Source: Acanthaster planci (Eukaryota; Echinodermata; Asteroidea; Valvatida; Acanthasteridae). From it: 64,000 nt of DNA. The stretch's first letter is position 1. Every line of letters starts with the position of its first letter. This document shows, in pieces, positions 1 through 53,203 of the stretch. The notes beneath the pieces are model-generated. The model saw only the letters and a program-made list of their open reading frames with translations, was not told the origin of the DNA and did not search any database. The stretch is taken from contig NW_019091388.1 in the NCBI RefSeq assembly GCF_001949145.1, positions 1,742,315-1,806,314 of the forward strand. Reading direction: 5' to 3'. Made by a program: the position numbers and the translations under genes.

Positions 1-325
1 TTTATCCTTGTGTTGTTCCTTATCACCTGCCTTCATTACTTGATGCTTTCCTTGTGTGTCTCCATCCCCTTGTTTTACTACGTACCCTTTCTTCCTGTCA
101 CATTCCTTACTTGTCTTCATCTCCGTTCGCTTTACCCCCGCAAATCTCTACGACTGCATCAATTTTTTTCCCTGTTCTCATGTCCTTGTTCTGCTTTTTT
201 ACACTGACTTATTTTCGTCACCTAATTTCCTCTCGCCTGCCCTGTTATTTGTTGTCTTCCCTCCTTGTTTCTGTCCTTCCCCTGCTGTCTACCCCTGTCG
301 ATCTGTTACTTCTCCCACCCTTCAG
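1..325 (+). other. End of an Unc-13 intron, pyrimidine-rich
   Basis: Strongly C/T-rich sequence ending in CTTCTCCCACCCTTCAG just before the first recognisable Unc-13 exon. It reads through in several frames only because it is low in purines. I see no coding similarity in it. Confidence 0.6.
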
Positions 326-42334
<42,009 letters not shown>

Positions 42335-44328
42335 TAATCCGGAGTGGGGGGGGACATCAGTTCAAACAGTGAACCCTCAAGCTGCCCTCACGTCAGTTAC
42401 CGAGCAAAAAAAAAGTGCCTCCATCGCAAACACAATAAATAAATAAACCTCCATATAGAACCTCTCCGAGGGAGAATTGTGTGTTTTAACAGTTGGAGCT
42501 CTTCAGGGATTTCAGCAAGAAGAATGTGATACCAGAAGAGTTCAAGCCAAAGACGCAGCTGCCACTAGTTAGAAAGCTAGAATGGTAACCGTCTGAAAGG
42601 GACCAGGTATGTCTGTTGTACAGAACAGTACAGTTCAGTAAATTTGAAGCTTTCAAGGAAGGTGTTATAAGTATAAACTAAGTCAATTTTGGTGGGGCTT
42701 TCTCGTCAACATTTACCAGTGTTAACTTTCCAAGATTTATGAGACATTTGTCACCCTTTTTATCCTCTGAACAAGTTTCCTGCCCTTAAAAATTGCTTTT
42801 TCAGTATCGGCGACTCCTTAGTGTGGTTGTCAAAGTGTTACTTTTCATCAAATAATTTTTTACGTGTCTGAAGAAAGGAGTTCTCTTTCTAAACACCATC
42901 ACATAAAGCTATAATGCCACAGGCAGACCACACGTGCATCACTGTGTGAAGTTTAACAAAAGTAAATAACTGCATCTTATGAAGTGCTGCCTTGCTGAAC
43001 ATGTCTTCATTTCTCATTGCTTCATTTGCTTCTTTACCCAGAGCTTGTCAGTTTTGTTTCAATCAGTGTAAAGCCTGTTTCCTATTTACCATAGCTGTGT
43101 GGAAATCTAAGTTCAGTATGTCGCAAAATCAACAGAACTTTTTTGAAACAGATAGCAGTGTCGATTTTGATACATCCAGATAGGGTAATAACAAATTTGC
43201 CTTCTTTCAGAGCTGAAGATAGGACTTGGACAAGTACATGAAAATGTTCTTCCCGTGGTTTTAGGGCAGTCCAGTTGACCAGATTTATGGTGTTCATTCT
43301 CAAAACGAAGTTGAACATTGGTAACCAGTTAGTTTTGGGCATAGTGAGTAGTAGCGTTCTTGCTGATACAGTTGACAGCAAATGGGTTCACCACCCAAGA
43401 ACTCTGTGGGGTCTTCAGATGGTTTATTTTTTTGCCCACATCCCAAACACTGTCTCTTCTGTGTTTCGTTTGAGTGATGACATTAATGTCTTAAGCATGC
43501 TGCTCCAAATTCACTGAACACTTGCTGTTTCAAAGTTGTACCTGACCAGAAACCACTGGGAAGACTTTGTGTGTGTGTCCTTTCAATAAGGGAACTCATC
43601 GGCAGTCGCATTTTTGGTTTTCCCTTTTGTCTTTTCCTCTCTCAAATTTTCCAGTTACAAATTTAATTCCACTTAATTTTGTCAGATCACTTTCATCTGC
43701 TTTGTACATATAAATATATATCACGTGATAAATTGTGAGATTTTGTACCATTATCATAAAACATTCCGAAGAGAATGCCATTCATGCGATACAGCTCATT
43801 GCTTGTTCCTCTTAATTTAAGAAAAATCTTTAGGCCTATTTCTGGTGGTGCAATTTCAATCAAAAAATGCAGCAACATTGATTTCTTTGCTGTATTTAGT
43901 GAACTCTTGCTTTGAAGAAAGTACATGAAAATCAGTGATCTTCATTTGAAGTCGGAAAACATTTCCACGTCTGTCTTTTTTTTCCTCTGTAGTTTAGTCG
44001 TTCGGTGTAAATGAAAGAATTATATATCAGAATATATTATGAATATTCCTATTCCTTTCTATGACTTGTCACAGCACCTGCTGTCTTGTATATCTGTGCC
44101 GTTGCATGAGTGTAATTTCTCTACAGCACTTCAGCAAATTATGAGTAGTGTATGATAACTGTGAGGAAACGAGACCTTCACTGTGTACAAACATCAACTT
44201 TTCTTGACTTGCGACCCGAGTAATGCGCGTGAACACATGGTGTTACTACCAAGTGCAATTTGATAACTATTAACATTCAACTCTTATGGTGCACCTTAAA
44301 AACTATTTGGAAAGAAATTATAAATAAA
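42335..44328 (+). other. Probable Unc-13 3' UTR / 3' flank with AATAAA signals
   Basis: AATAAA occurs 100 bases after the stop (42434-42439, inside ACAATAAATAAATAAA) and again at 44323-44328. Neuronal Unc-13 mRNAs often have long 3' UTRs, so the true cleavage site cannot be chosen from sequence alone. No other gene is evident. Confidence 0.45.
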
Positions 44329-47300
44329 CAGGTTTTGGTAATTGTTTTAAACATTTATCCATGTAGCTGTAGAACGTTTATCAAGAATGGTAATCTTGTT
44401 TATATTGGGTAAGTACGGTACTAATTTTAAAAAAACTAAAATACTAAACATTGTTAAATTTGACAAGTGCAAAATTCCAAAAAAATCGAATTTTTATAAA
44501 CAGAACTTGATTTGCAGTTGATAAAACAAACTTTTGATAATGATTCAACTTACAACTATCTCCGTTAAATTCAAGTCTAGAATTTTCGACTTATGCGTTA
44601 ACTATTCTCAAGTAGACCTAGGATCTTTTCTAATATCTATAATGTATGATTCCGTTGTGGATGAAGCAGTTCCCACAGAAATTTGTGTCGTAATGTTTTA
44701 TACTTGAACCTATACTGACCAATCTGCTTGTTTTATCTCAGAAAATTCAACTTTATAAAGAACACATCAATTTTTAAATCGCCCAAATTGTCGTCATTTT
44801 TGTCACTACCTCTTATCATTTAAGGAAACCTACCCTAAACTTAACTTTTTCTCCTCTGTAATGTATTTATGATATTGAATACACCACACGGTTTGTGTAT
44901 CTCGTTTCTCATTGTTGTTAACATGTGTCCTTGGGTCTTCACAGACTCGAGATGAACGGTGAAATTCTGATGAAGTTATGTTCACATATCACAGTACGTA
45001 CTGAACAGATATTGGCAGGAAACCAGTTTTGAGCGGTACACACAACTTACGACAGTGTACGTATGTGCTTCTACAAGCGCCCAACGTGCGTGCATGGTAC
45101 ACGGGGACCTGTTATTGGTTGGCACGTACCGTGATGTAATTGTTTCTTGGTTGCCTGATTGGCCTGAATTACGAGTAAGCCCAAGCACTTGTTACATGTG
45201 CAGATAAACCCATTATCACCGGCCGAGAGGTCCGAAGACCATAATGACGCCCATTCGACATATTTTTACACCAATGGTCAGATTAACACGGTACACTGGA
45301 TTCACTAGGTCTGACTTCTCAACCATTAGGCCTACGCAAATATTTTGAATTCCCAGAGACTCAAATTAGTAGCAATAATTTAAGTGTGCCGTCTCTTTAT
45401 ACATTACAGTATAATTGTGTTTGTCTTCATTTACTGTTTGCTTAAGTTTGATCATTCTTTAACCACTCTGATCAAATTTCTCTCGAGTCTACCATTCCAT
45501 AGTTCCCTTCATGATAGTAGAATTGGTACACAGCTTTAGGCCACACACTGCATTTCATACTCCGTTAAGGAGCCTATGCACGAACTGCATGCAACAGTAG
45601 TGTAGGTATATACCATTTAATTCGCTTCGTTATATTTTGATTTATGAGAAGGGAGGGTGAATCGCTAACGAAAAAAAAGATGTGGAAGAGATGTGTAATA
45701 TATGCAAAAGAAATAGTGGATTGTAAAGTGTACGATAGTGTGAAGGCAATGTAAAGGCAGAAACAGATGTGATATATTGTAAATTTCTTTCTTTATATTT
45801 TATCAGGCCATTTGGTCTTTTGTTTCCTCTTACAACAATCCGTACAAGTTTTACGAAAATGTCTTCAACCAAAATAGCTGCCAGTCTTTGGCGATATGTA
45901 AGGCAAATATTCGCGAGATAGATAGGGTAGCGGACACTTCTACCATTCTATTCAGAGGTCCATATCTCTTTCAGACAGTTCTTGAAAGTTTATGTGAAAT
46001 GAAAGCTCCGTGAAAGTCCACCTGTCTGTATTTTCCATTTGAGACCAAAATACTACCCTTGATACGCTGTTCATTCTTTTGTATCACGTTATTTTAGCAC
46101 AATGTTTTATAAACGATACCATTTTGTAGAGCCCGTAACTACGTCGTAACTTGAAGCTATTGGCTGTATATCCTTTGTAAAGTGTAGTTAAGACACTGGA
46201 AGGTGCTAAACTATTTTTTACTAGAGTTATGTCAGTCGGGTGTCTAGTAGGACATTACCGTTAACAGTGTATCAGCAGAAACGTCACCCAGTGGGAGACT
46301 TTGAGACAAAGTGGCGACAAACACGCCTGTCCTTTTTAATAGTCATGAGCATGCACGCGTTGTTTTGAGCATGCGTGCATAGTTCTGACCACGCGCAATA
46401 CCTTGAAAAAGGACCGGTATGTCTGCTGCCACCAGCGTCTCAAAGTCTCCCATTCACCTTCGATGAGAAATTGTCATTAGTTATCATAGCCGGTTGTTTT
46501 AATGTCGGGGTTCAAAGGAATATGATAATCGGCACGGCTCATCAGTTTTTGCGAACATCTGCGATTTAGTTTAATCTGTGAATAACAAAAGCATGTTGGT
46601 GGACTTTTTGAGACGCACATTCTAATGTTTAAGTAAATCGTAGAGAAACAGGACAAAAAGTTTTCATTTTCAGGGGGTTTCGTGTTTACTTTAATATATG
46701 GATTGGGGAAAAATTCCTAAACGTTTACCAAATGCACGCTTTACTTTAAAAGAGAAAACAGTTTAATTGGAGTTTTGTTCTCGTCTATCGCTTTGTTTTG
46801 CCTGTGAAAAGATTAAAAGTTTAAATATATTTATCGGTTAAGAGAAATTAATTTTGCGCTTTTCACTTCCGTATTACTAGTGAAGAGATAATATGCTTTA
46901 CGATCATGTGTGCCCTCTGTCATTTTGTTTTCAAGAAGTGGCAGCTATTGACGTTGAAGCTGGAATCGACGAATTGGAAACAATTCCACTTCAAATCATT
47001 GTTTTGTAGCACATGGCACTGAAGGCTTGAACGCGATGGTTCTGTTGATCGACACCGGTCTTTCAAAGCTCCCTCGTTTATCCTCAATAATGACCGCACT
47101 GCATGTTCGTGTATTTGTAACATGATACATGTTTGATCAGTGACCTGTACACGGAATGTACCCAAGATTATAATTGAGACCGTTGTGTAAAGTTTGTCAC
47201 ATCTCGACGTTGCACTGGTGAGTGTTTACAAAATCAATGTCCATGATGCAGTACTGTATGAATACCAACTCGCCAACAAAAAAAAATGTAATTTTTATCC

Positions 47301-49266
47301 ACAGTTTTCTGTTAATTGGAGTAAAGTTGTAAGTCCTCGTAGTTTCTAATCAACCCTTTCAGTCTAGCCTCGAGAGGAAAGTTTGGAGGCAAATTATTTC
47401 CGTGTGTTTAGATCTTTCACTTTGGACTTCGAGTGAAATCCACGTAGGTCGCTTTGCGGTGTTACGAGTAGAGGGGGCGGGGTTGCATTCAGCAGGATAC
47501 ATGGAGTGTTGTAATATAATATTTTGAAACCTGTGCCAAGCAGTTCCTTGAGAAGTAAAAACTAAAGTTGCTGTGCATTGCACTTTTACAACTAGTGAAA
47601 TTTTGTAACTGGTATGAACCGCCAGTTCATTATTCCTGTAATGCTTGCTTTAACGGGTTTGGTTTTGCCAAGAGCATTAGTAAACGGGCATAGAGCTCTG
47701 TTCCTGGCAGTATTTAGTACCCTTATCGAAACGATGAGAAGCTTGTTATGTTTAAAGTACCGAACGGATTTGGGTTGTTTTAATCCACAGATGATCAATT
47801 TATTATCAACCGAATCTGCTCGGGAAAGTGAGTAGATTTCGTGGCCAGGTCGGTGGCATAGTGTCTCCCTAAATATGTTGCGCACTTGCCCCTGTAGTGT
47901 TTACAGTGGGTTCACATTTTCCTTGTTCAAAAAAGTTTCTGCTTGTGGTGCAGTACCCACGTACATTGTATATATATGATAAACGATCTCTTCACTCGGT
48001 CTTTCTGATATAATAAAGAAAATGTGTTTTTCCCTCACACATCATATCATTTTTTTGAAGTGGATGTGTTAACTGTTTCTGGTGAAACGTTGTACGACGT
48101 ATTGCCGGATCAGCGGTGTCGGTTTTTGTGGTACTAAATTATTTCGAAGCAATATTCGTCACTTTTAAAACGCGGCCTTGTGTAGGCCGAGCTCCTCTCT
48201 GGTATCTAACTGTATAATGACTGGAGTCAATAAAATTCAAGAAGTACAAGAAGTAACTTGCCCACTATTCCTCGATTCTTTTCTTGGTTCTTTATTCTCT
48301 TTTCAGAAAAAAAAACCAGAACATCAGTCGAGTTGGTTTGGTGTTTTGAATCACTTCCTTTATCCCTTTTCAGCAGAAGCATCGCCTTAATCGGTTGAAA
48401 AGAGCCATGTTGGTGGGAGTGTTCACTAATTGGTAGCAGTGCACATGCATGCATTTCACAGTCGTTCGTGAACCAGCGCAGTGCTGTTCCCCCAAAGGAG
48501 CCGTGGCATCCGTTGCTAGGAAATTTGCGCGCTGTTTTGGTCCAGCTCGGGGCTCATATACCCAACAGTAGCTGAACTTACGACAGTTGGCAGGTGTTCT
48601 TTGCTGTATAAAATGTGTGCAAACTTCTGAAGTAACAAGAAGTTGACAGTGGATCTGTTTTTAACACTTTCAACAAGATCACTTTTAAAAACTTCTATAC
48701 CAATTGTATTTCTGTTCTTAGATCTGACATGCATGTTTTTCACATGGATCTTACCGACGCCAAAATAAATTAACATACTGATGGCAGAAAATGGCTGGCA
48801 ACAGTTCCTTTGTGCACGAAGTAGACTCATGTACATGTGCAGTTCTCCAGTCAACCGAGGAAAGTTCACCGTTCTTCCGACTAATCAGTTGGTTTCTGAC
48901 TCACTTTCCCTTGCCTAAATCTAAGACATGGCGAAAGTTAAGTCATCTGGATTGGAGCTTTTCTAATTCTGGTCTCCGTGGCCTTCATCCCTGTGCACAT
49001 TTTTTTGAAAGCCAAAGAAATTATTTAAACACAAGTCTTAAAGCATCATCATTTTTAGCACCTTGCTACTCCCAAATCTGCCGCCGAGTTTGCCGTTAGA
49101 GGGACGGGGCTCAACCCCCATCTAGCTTAATGAAATTGCTGTCCTAGCGCCCCCACTTGAAACATCACTGAATTTCTCAAATCCTTCATGCACCCCCACC
49201 CGCACAAAATCCGCTTGAATCGCGTGATCAGTCTATTAAGAATAACCTGCGCGAGAATTCGCCCCT
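44329..49266. other. AT-rich intergenic region
   Basis: Short open frames only, none with a recognisable family or coding bias. It holds an inverted-repeat element at 46292-46452. The rest shows nothing I can name. Confidence 0.55.
46292..46452. repeat. Inverted-repeat element, 16-bp perfect ends
   Basis: The left end TGGGAGACTTTGAGAC is perfectly inverted at the right end (GTCTCAAAGTCTCCCA). Similarity continues inward: GTGGC and TCCTTTTT on the left against GCCAC and AAAAAGGA on the right. 161 bp, probably a MITE. No target duplication was assigned. Confidence 0.65.
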
Positions 49267-49850
49267 ATACGGAAGCCCGTTAGGGCCACGTGTCTTTCTC
49301 TTTCTAGGCGGTGCGTTTCTCTTTCATTTCACGGCGGCGCGTTTCTCTTGCATTTCACGGCGGTGTGTTTCTCTTTCGTTTTTGCCAGTAACTCGCGGCC
49401 GCGGCCGCTACTTTCTTAACTCGCGGCCGCCACTTCTTTATGCACCGTGTCACCGTGATGTCTTTGTTGTAATCAGATTAATTTCCCAAGTGTCTACCAG
49501 CTGAGAGCATGGCGCTAGATTAAATGGTTAAATAATTTTTGCTGGTCACTTATGAATATATTTAAAGGTATGCATTTACTAATAGGTCTTTGTCGGGACC
49601 GACAACGCCTTACGGTTCATTTTCGCTGTGAATCTAGGAAGCTACTATATTTGCTTTCCATGGTACAAAACAGTACAACATACCACGTGAGTTAAGTAAG
49701 TGGCGGCCGCGAGTTATTAAGTGGCGGCCGCGAGTTGATAAGTGGCTACTGCGAGTTAAGTAAGTCACGGCCGCGAGATAATATGTGGCGGCCGCGAGTT
49801 ACTGCCAACAACGAAAGAGACACGCACCGTGGCCCTGACGGGCTCCCGTA
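49267..49850. mobile_element. Foldback element with GCGGCCGC-rich subterminal arrays
   Basis: The ends are inverted: left TACGGAAGCCCGTTAGGGCC, right GGCCCTGACGGGCTCCCGTA. Next inward on both sides are GAAAGAGACACGC-type repeats (left as GTGTTTCTCTTTC), then a cluster of about 20-bp units AAGTGGCGGCCGCGAGTTA, two on the left in inverse orientation and five on the right. The middle (about 49445-49680) is AT-rich with no transposase. NotI-type octamers GCGGCCGC are otherwise absent from this AT-rich region. Confidence 0.75.
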
Positions 49851-52800
49851 CCCCTAAATGTTTCGGTTTTAATGCAAATTGGACACCTGCTCGGCATTTC
49901 TGTACGGTAGCCTGGATGCCGTTTTCCACTTTTATTCCTTCATAATGTGCAAAATACCCATTCTGGCATTTCAATATGGCAACTACTTGGTAAATCAACC
50001 TAACGTTATTATGCTGGCTTTCCGATCCGGAAGACCGAACCGGATGGTAGGGAGTAGTACGGTCTACACTGAGTTCCCACACTGCGTTGGGCGTCTGTGG
50101 GAAATGATGTTGTGAATAATGTTCTATTTTAAGGTCTTTAGTATTTAGACGTCTAAAAGAGACGAAATATGATTAGAATATCAGCAGCTATTGTCGTACA
50201 AATGGTATGTCTGTTTGGCTTAGCTGTAGTCATATGTTTAACTTAGTAGCTTACATTCAGGAGTACTTAGTTTATAGTTCGAACCTACCCGCTTAGAGAC
50301 CCTTCATGGGCTTCTAGCTGCATTGCCACATTTTGCTAACTTTATACTTCAAACCACGGGTGGCCCAAGTGTCTGAAAAGACTCAAAGACTATTCTTTTA
50401 ACACAATGAGCTTTGTGTGTGTAACTATTAAAACACAGTGCACAACAAAAAGATGTCAAAAGCAGGCAGAATTTACATATTTTGTCAAAACATAGTGTCA
50501 AAATGTAGTTGAAATGAACACAAGATGGCTTCCAATATATGTACCAAAGCGTTCGCTATTGATGAACAAAGGGAAGATTTCTAGATGAATGATGTAAAAG
50601 GAAGTCCGATATGAAAACACCAAACATCAGAAAAAAAATCTCTGAAAAATACAATCTTACGATTGGCCATTCCTTTCACTTCCTTTTTGGGGGGGGGGGT
50701 GTTTGAAGCTTTTTGGTGTTACCTCCACGAGGTCACCAAAACTTGTGCCTAGATCCACCGTGCAAACAACCCTAATTTTAACACATCCACAAGTCCTATA
50801 GCCCAATTATGCGCGAATGTATAGACATCATCGTAAAGGCTCACATTGCTAAACCACCGTGGAACACCGACGGGTGGTATGGTATGTACATGTAGGAATC
50901 CATTTGCTCATTTTGCCAATGCAGGGTTTGCACAGATTACATGTTTAATTTATTCAACCCTCGATCGTTGTTTTGCCACATTTATATTCGGCATCATTTT
51001 GTGTATGAAGTTTTGCGTGTAGTTGCAGGACTTACTGTTTCTCATCACCGGTCCTGAAAACTTACAAGTATGATTTTTCCTTTGACACCGTTTACACGCC
51101 CTTTTAAGGCCCTCTTCAAAGCAGTCAATGTGTGCAGCTTTCATCAGCCGTGGTTTTGCAGAGGAAATGACAACATTCTACACTGCCATTGAAATACTGA
51201 TAACCAGAATCTGGAGACTTTCTGGGTCAAGCTTCCTACTCGAATTCTAATCAGAGATTTTTTACATGGTGTACCTAAGATATTCTATTATCTTCCCGAG
51301 GGACGTGGATTCGGCGTTGAAAAAAAAGGATGTCGTGAATAAAGTTCTCTCTTTAAATCCAGACAGTGGCCCCGATGCATTATTTGATATTGCGTTTCAA
51401 TTTTATGCAAGCATTTTAGAGATCAAGGGTCTGTGTGGTGTAATTTTCAATGAAAATCTTGAAATTGCACCATACTTGTTTCGTCCCATTAAGCCTTAAT
51501 TTAAACTTATGTTGCTTTTTAAAATTTTTTGATGACTCTCTGTTTTTAATTCAGTGAGCATTTCCAAATTCATCAGCACAAGTGTGACGCCATTTTTGGC
51601 GAAAGCTTCACTTTCACAGCTACGTATTGAGCACAAACAGTTGCTTGAATTTGGGATCGGTGCTGTATTATTTTTTCATTTGCTGATTCATCCTTGTGTG
51701 CGTGACAGTAATTAAAATATAAGGTACTAAGCCAGTTGGCAAACGCTTAGTTGATTTTCGGTTCACAGGTTAGACAGAAAACCCAAAGCTGGATTGTGTA
51801 TTCCAGGAATGACATCACGGTATGGCGCCCTCAGTTGACCCGAGAGCTTAACAGACAATTGTAAATGTTTACAGTAAAAATGTGCACTTTTAAATACAGT
51901 TAGCCAAGTACGGATGTCAAATAATTTTTGTACATTTAAGAGGAGCAATAACTTGAAAACAGCGTGTATCAAAGAAAAAATTAATCACATCGACGATTTA
52001 AGTGATCGACATTTCTACAGCTCGATTTTGTGGTTTTTCTTGACATCAATGCGGGAGCATCCGTGCGTCAAACTTTTTGAGGCATCAACCGGAAAGGCGC
52101 CCACGCTCCCCTGAGCAATATCTGAGGAGCTTGCTCACTACACTGTCTACCACACCAGACTGATGGTTGTCGGCGGATTTTATCGTTTATTTATGATATG
52201 CGCTGCAACACATAGAAGCATTTCACCAAGATCGTAAGGAAAATGACCAAGTATCAACACGAATCGAAGCATTTGACATCAATGTCGGTGTTTGCATTTC
52301 CGAAATAATCGACGTAGATTTCGATTCCTCCCCCTCCCCCAAATATCACGGTGTAATGTAAACATTATTGATAACACCATCACATTCACCTGATCCAGTT
52401 CTTAACTTTTACACATTAAAGAAGGATGTCTCCTAGTGCGTATTCAGAAGTGTTGAGAAAAACGAAGAACTATACTCAGTATGTCTGTTTAAAAAGTACA
52501 TGTATGACCAGGAGTAGTTTATATTCGATAACAATTGTATTCAATCGACAATTTAATTTCACCCTTGTTTACCAAAAATATAAGCATCTGTATTTATACA
52601 AATAGGTCAATCATAAGTTACATAATATAACCATACCAGAATTATATTGGTAGTATAACTACTTTTTATAGTTGCCTTGTAGTGATGCATCTGGCTCAGG
52701 ATTAACCGTTAAATACTGCTGTTTAAAATAACAGATACGCGATTACATGTGTGCATGTATCATGACCGTGACAAGTAACATTTACTGGCGTTTGGAGTTA

Positions 52801-53203
52801 CATGTATATTGTGTAATTTAAAGTACACAACAGTGTCTTTGTTTACGTCTCAGGCTGTTCGGTAAGTATTGTGCTGTATTTTTTAACTGAGTTTTATTCA
52901 TTGCTCATTCAGTTGTCATGATTGGCTATATAAAAACTAGTACAGTATGTGACATTATAGTTTGCATAATCACCTTGCATGCATATATCTTGACCAATAA
53001 TATAATATTCAGTTGTTGACTTTCTTTGCAGGTTTTTGGGCAGGACAACTTTATAATGAAACAATACTTTTATAACCCATACAATATCACTGGTTGGCAG
53101 TCAACAAAATTATCCATTGGTTAAAAGTTTTTTAAATGCGTATTTACTTTAAAAGGGATTATCGCTGTTCGCTGATGATAGTCAGCCACACTTGGTCTTT
53201 TGT
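49851..53203. other. AT-rich intergenic region between Unc-13 and the Ig receptor gene
   Basis: No gene was recognised. A 77-codon open frame at 51266-51499 has somewhat protein-like composition but no known family. The last part would contain the 3' UTR of the minus-strand receptor. Confidence 0.5.
52893..52898 (-). terminator. Candidate polyadenylation signal of the Ig receptor gene
   Basis: TTTATT on the + strand, that is AATAAA on the - strand, 306 bases after the receptor stop codon. It is a plausible cleavage signal, but such hexamers are common in AT-rich DNA. Confidence 0.3.

Noticed and set aside
42493-42588. 32-codon protein-like tail (LELFRDFSKKNVIPEEF...) after the Unc-13 stop, preceded by TTTTAACAG
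   Set aside because: No donor near the end of the last exon gives the phase needed for this frame. The usable ones (GAAG|GTGGAG, ATGG|GTGATA) lead into other frames. It is most likely 3' UTR.
51266-51499. 77-codon frame MVYLRYSIIFPRDVD...
   Set aside because: Reasonable composition, but no recognised family, no clear splice or promoter context, and a length expected by chance in this DNA.
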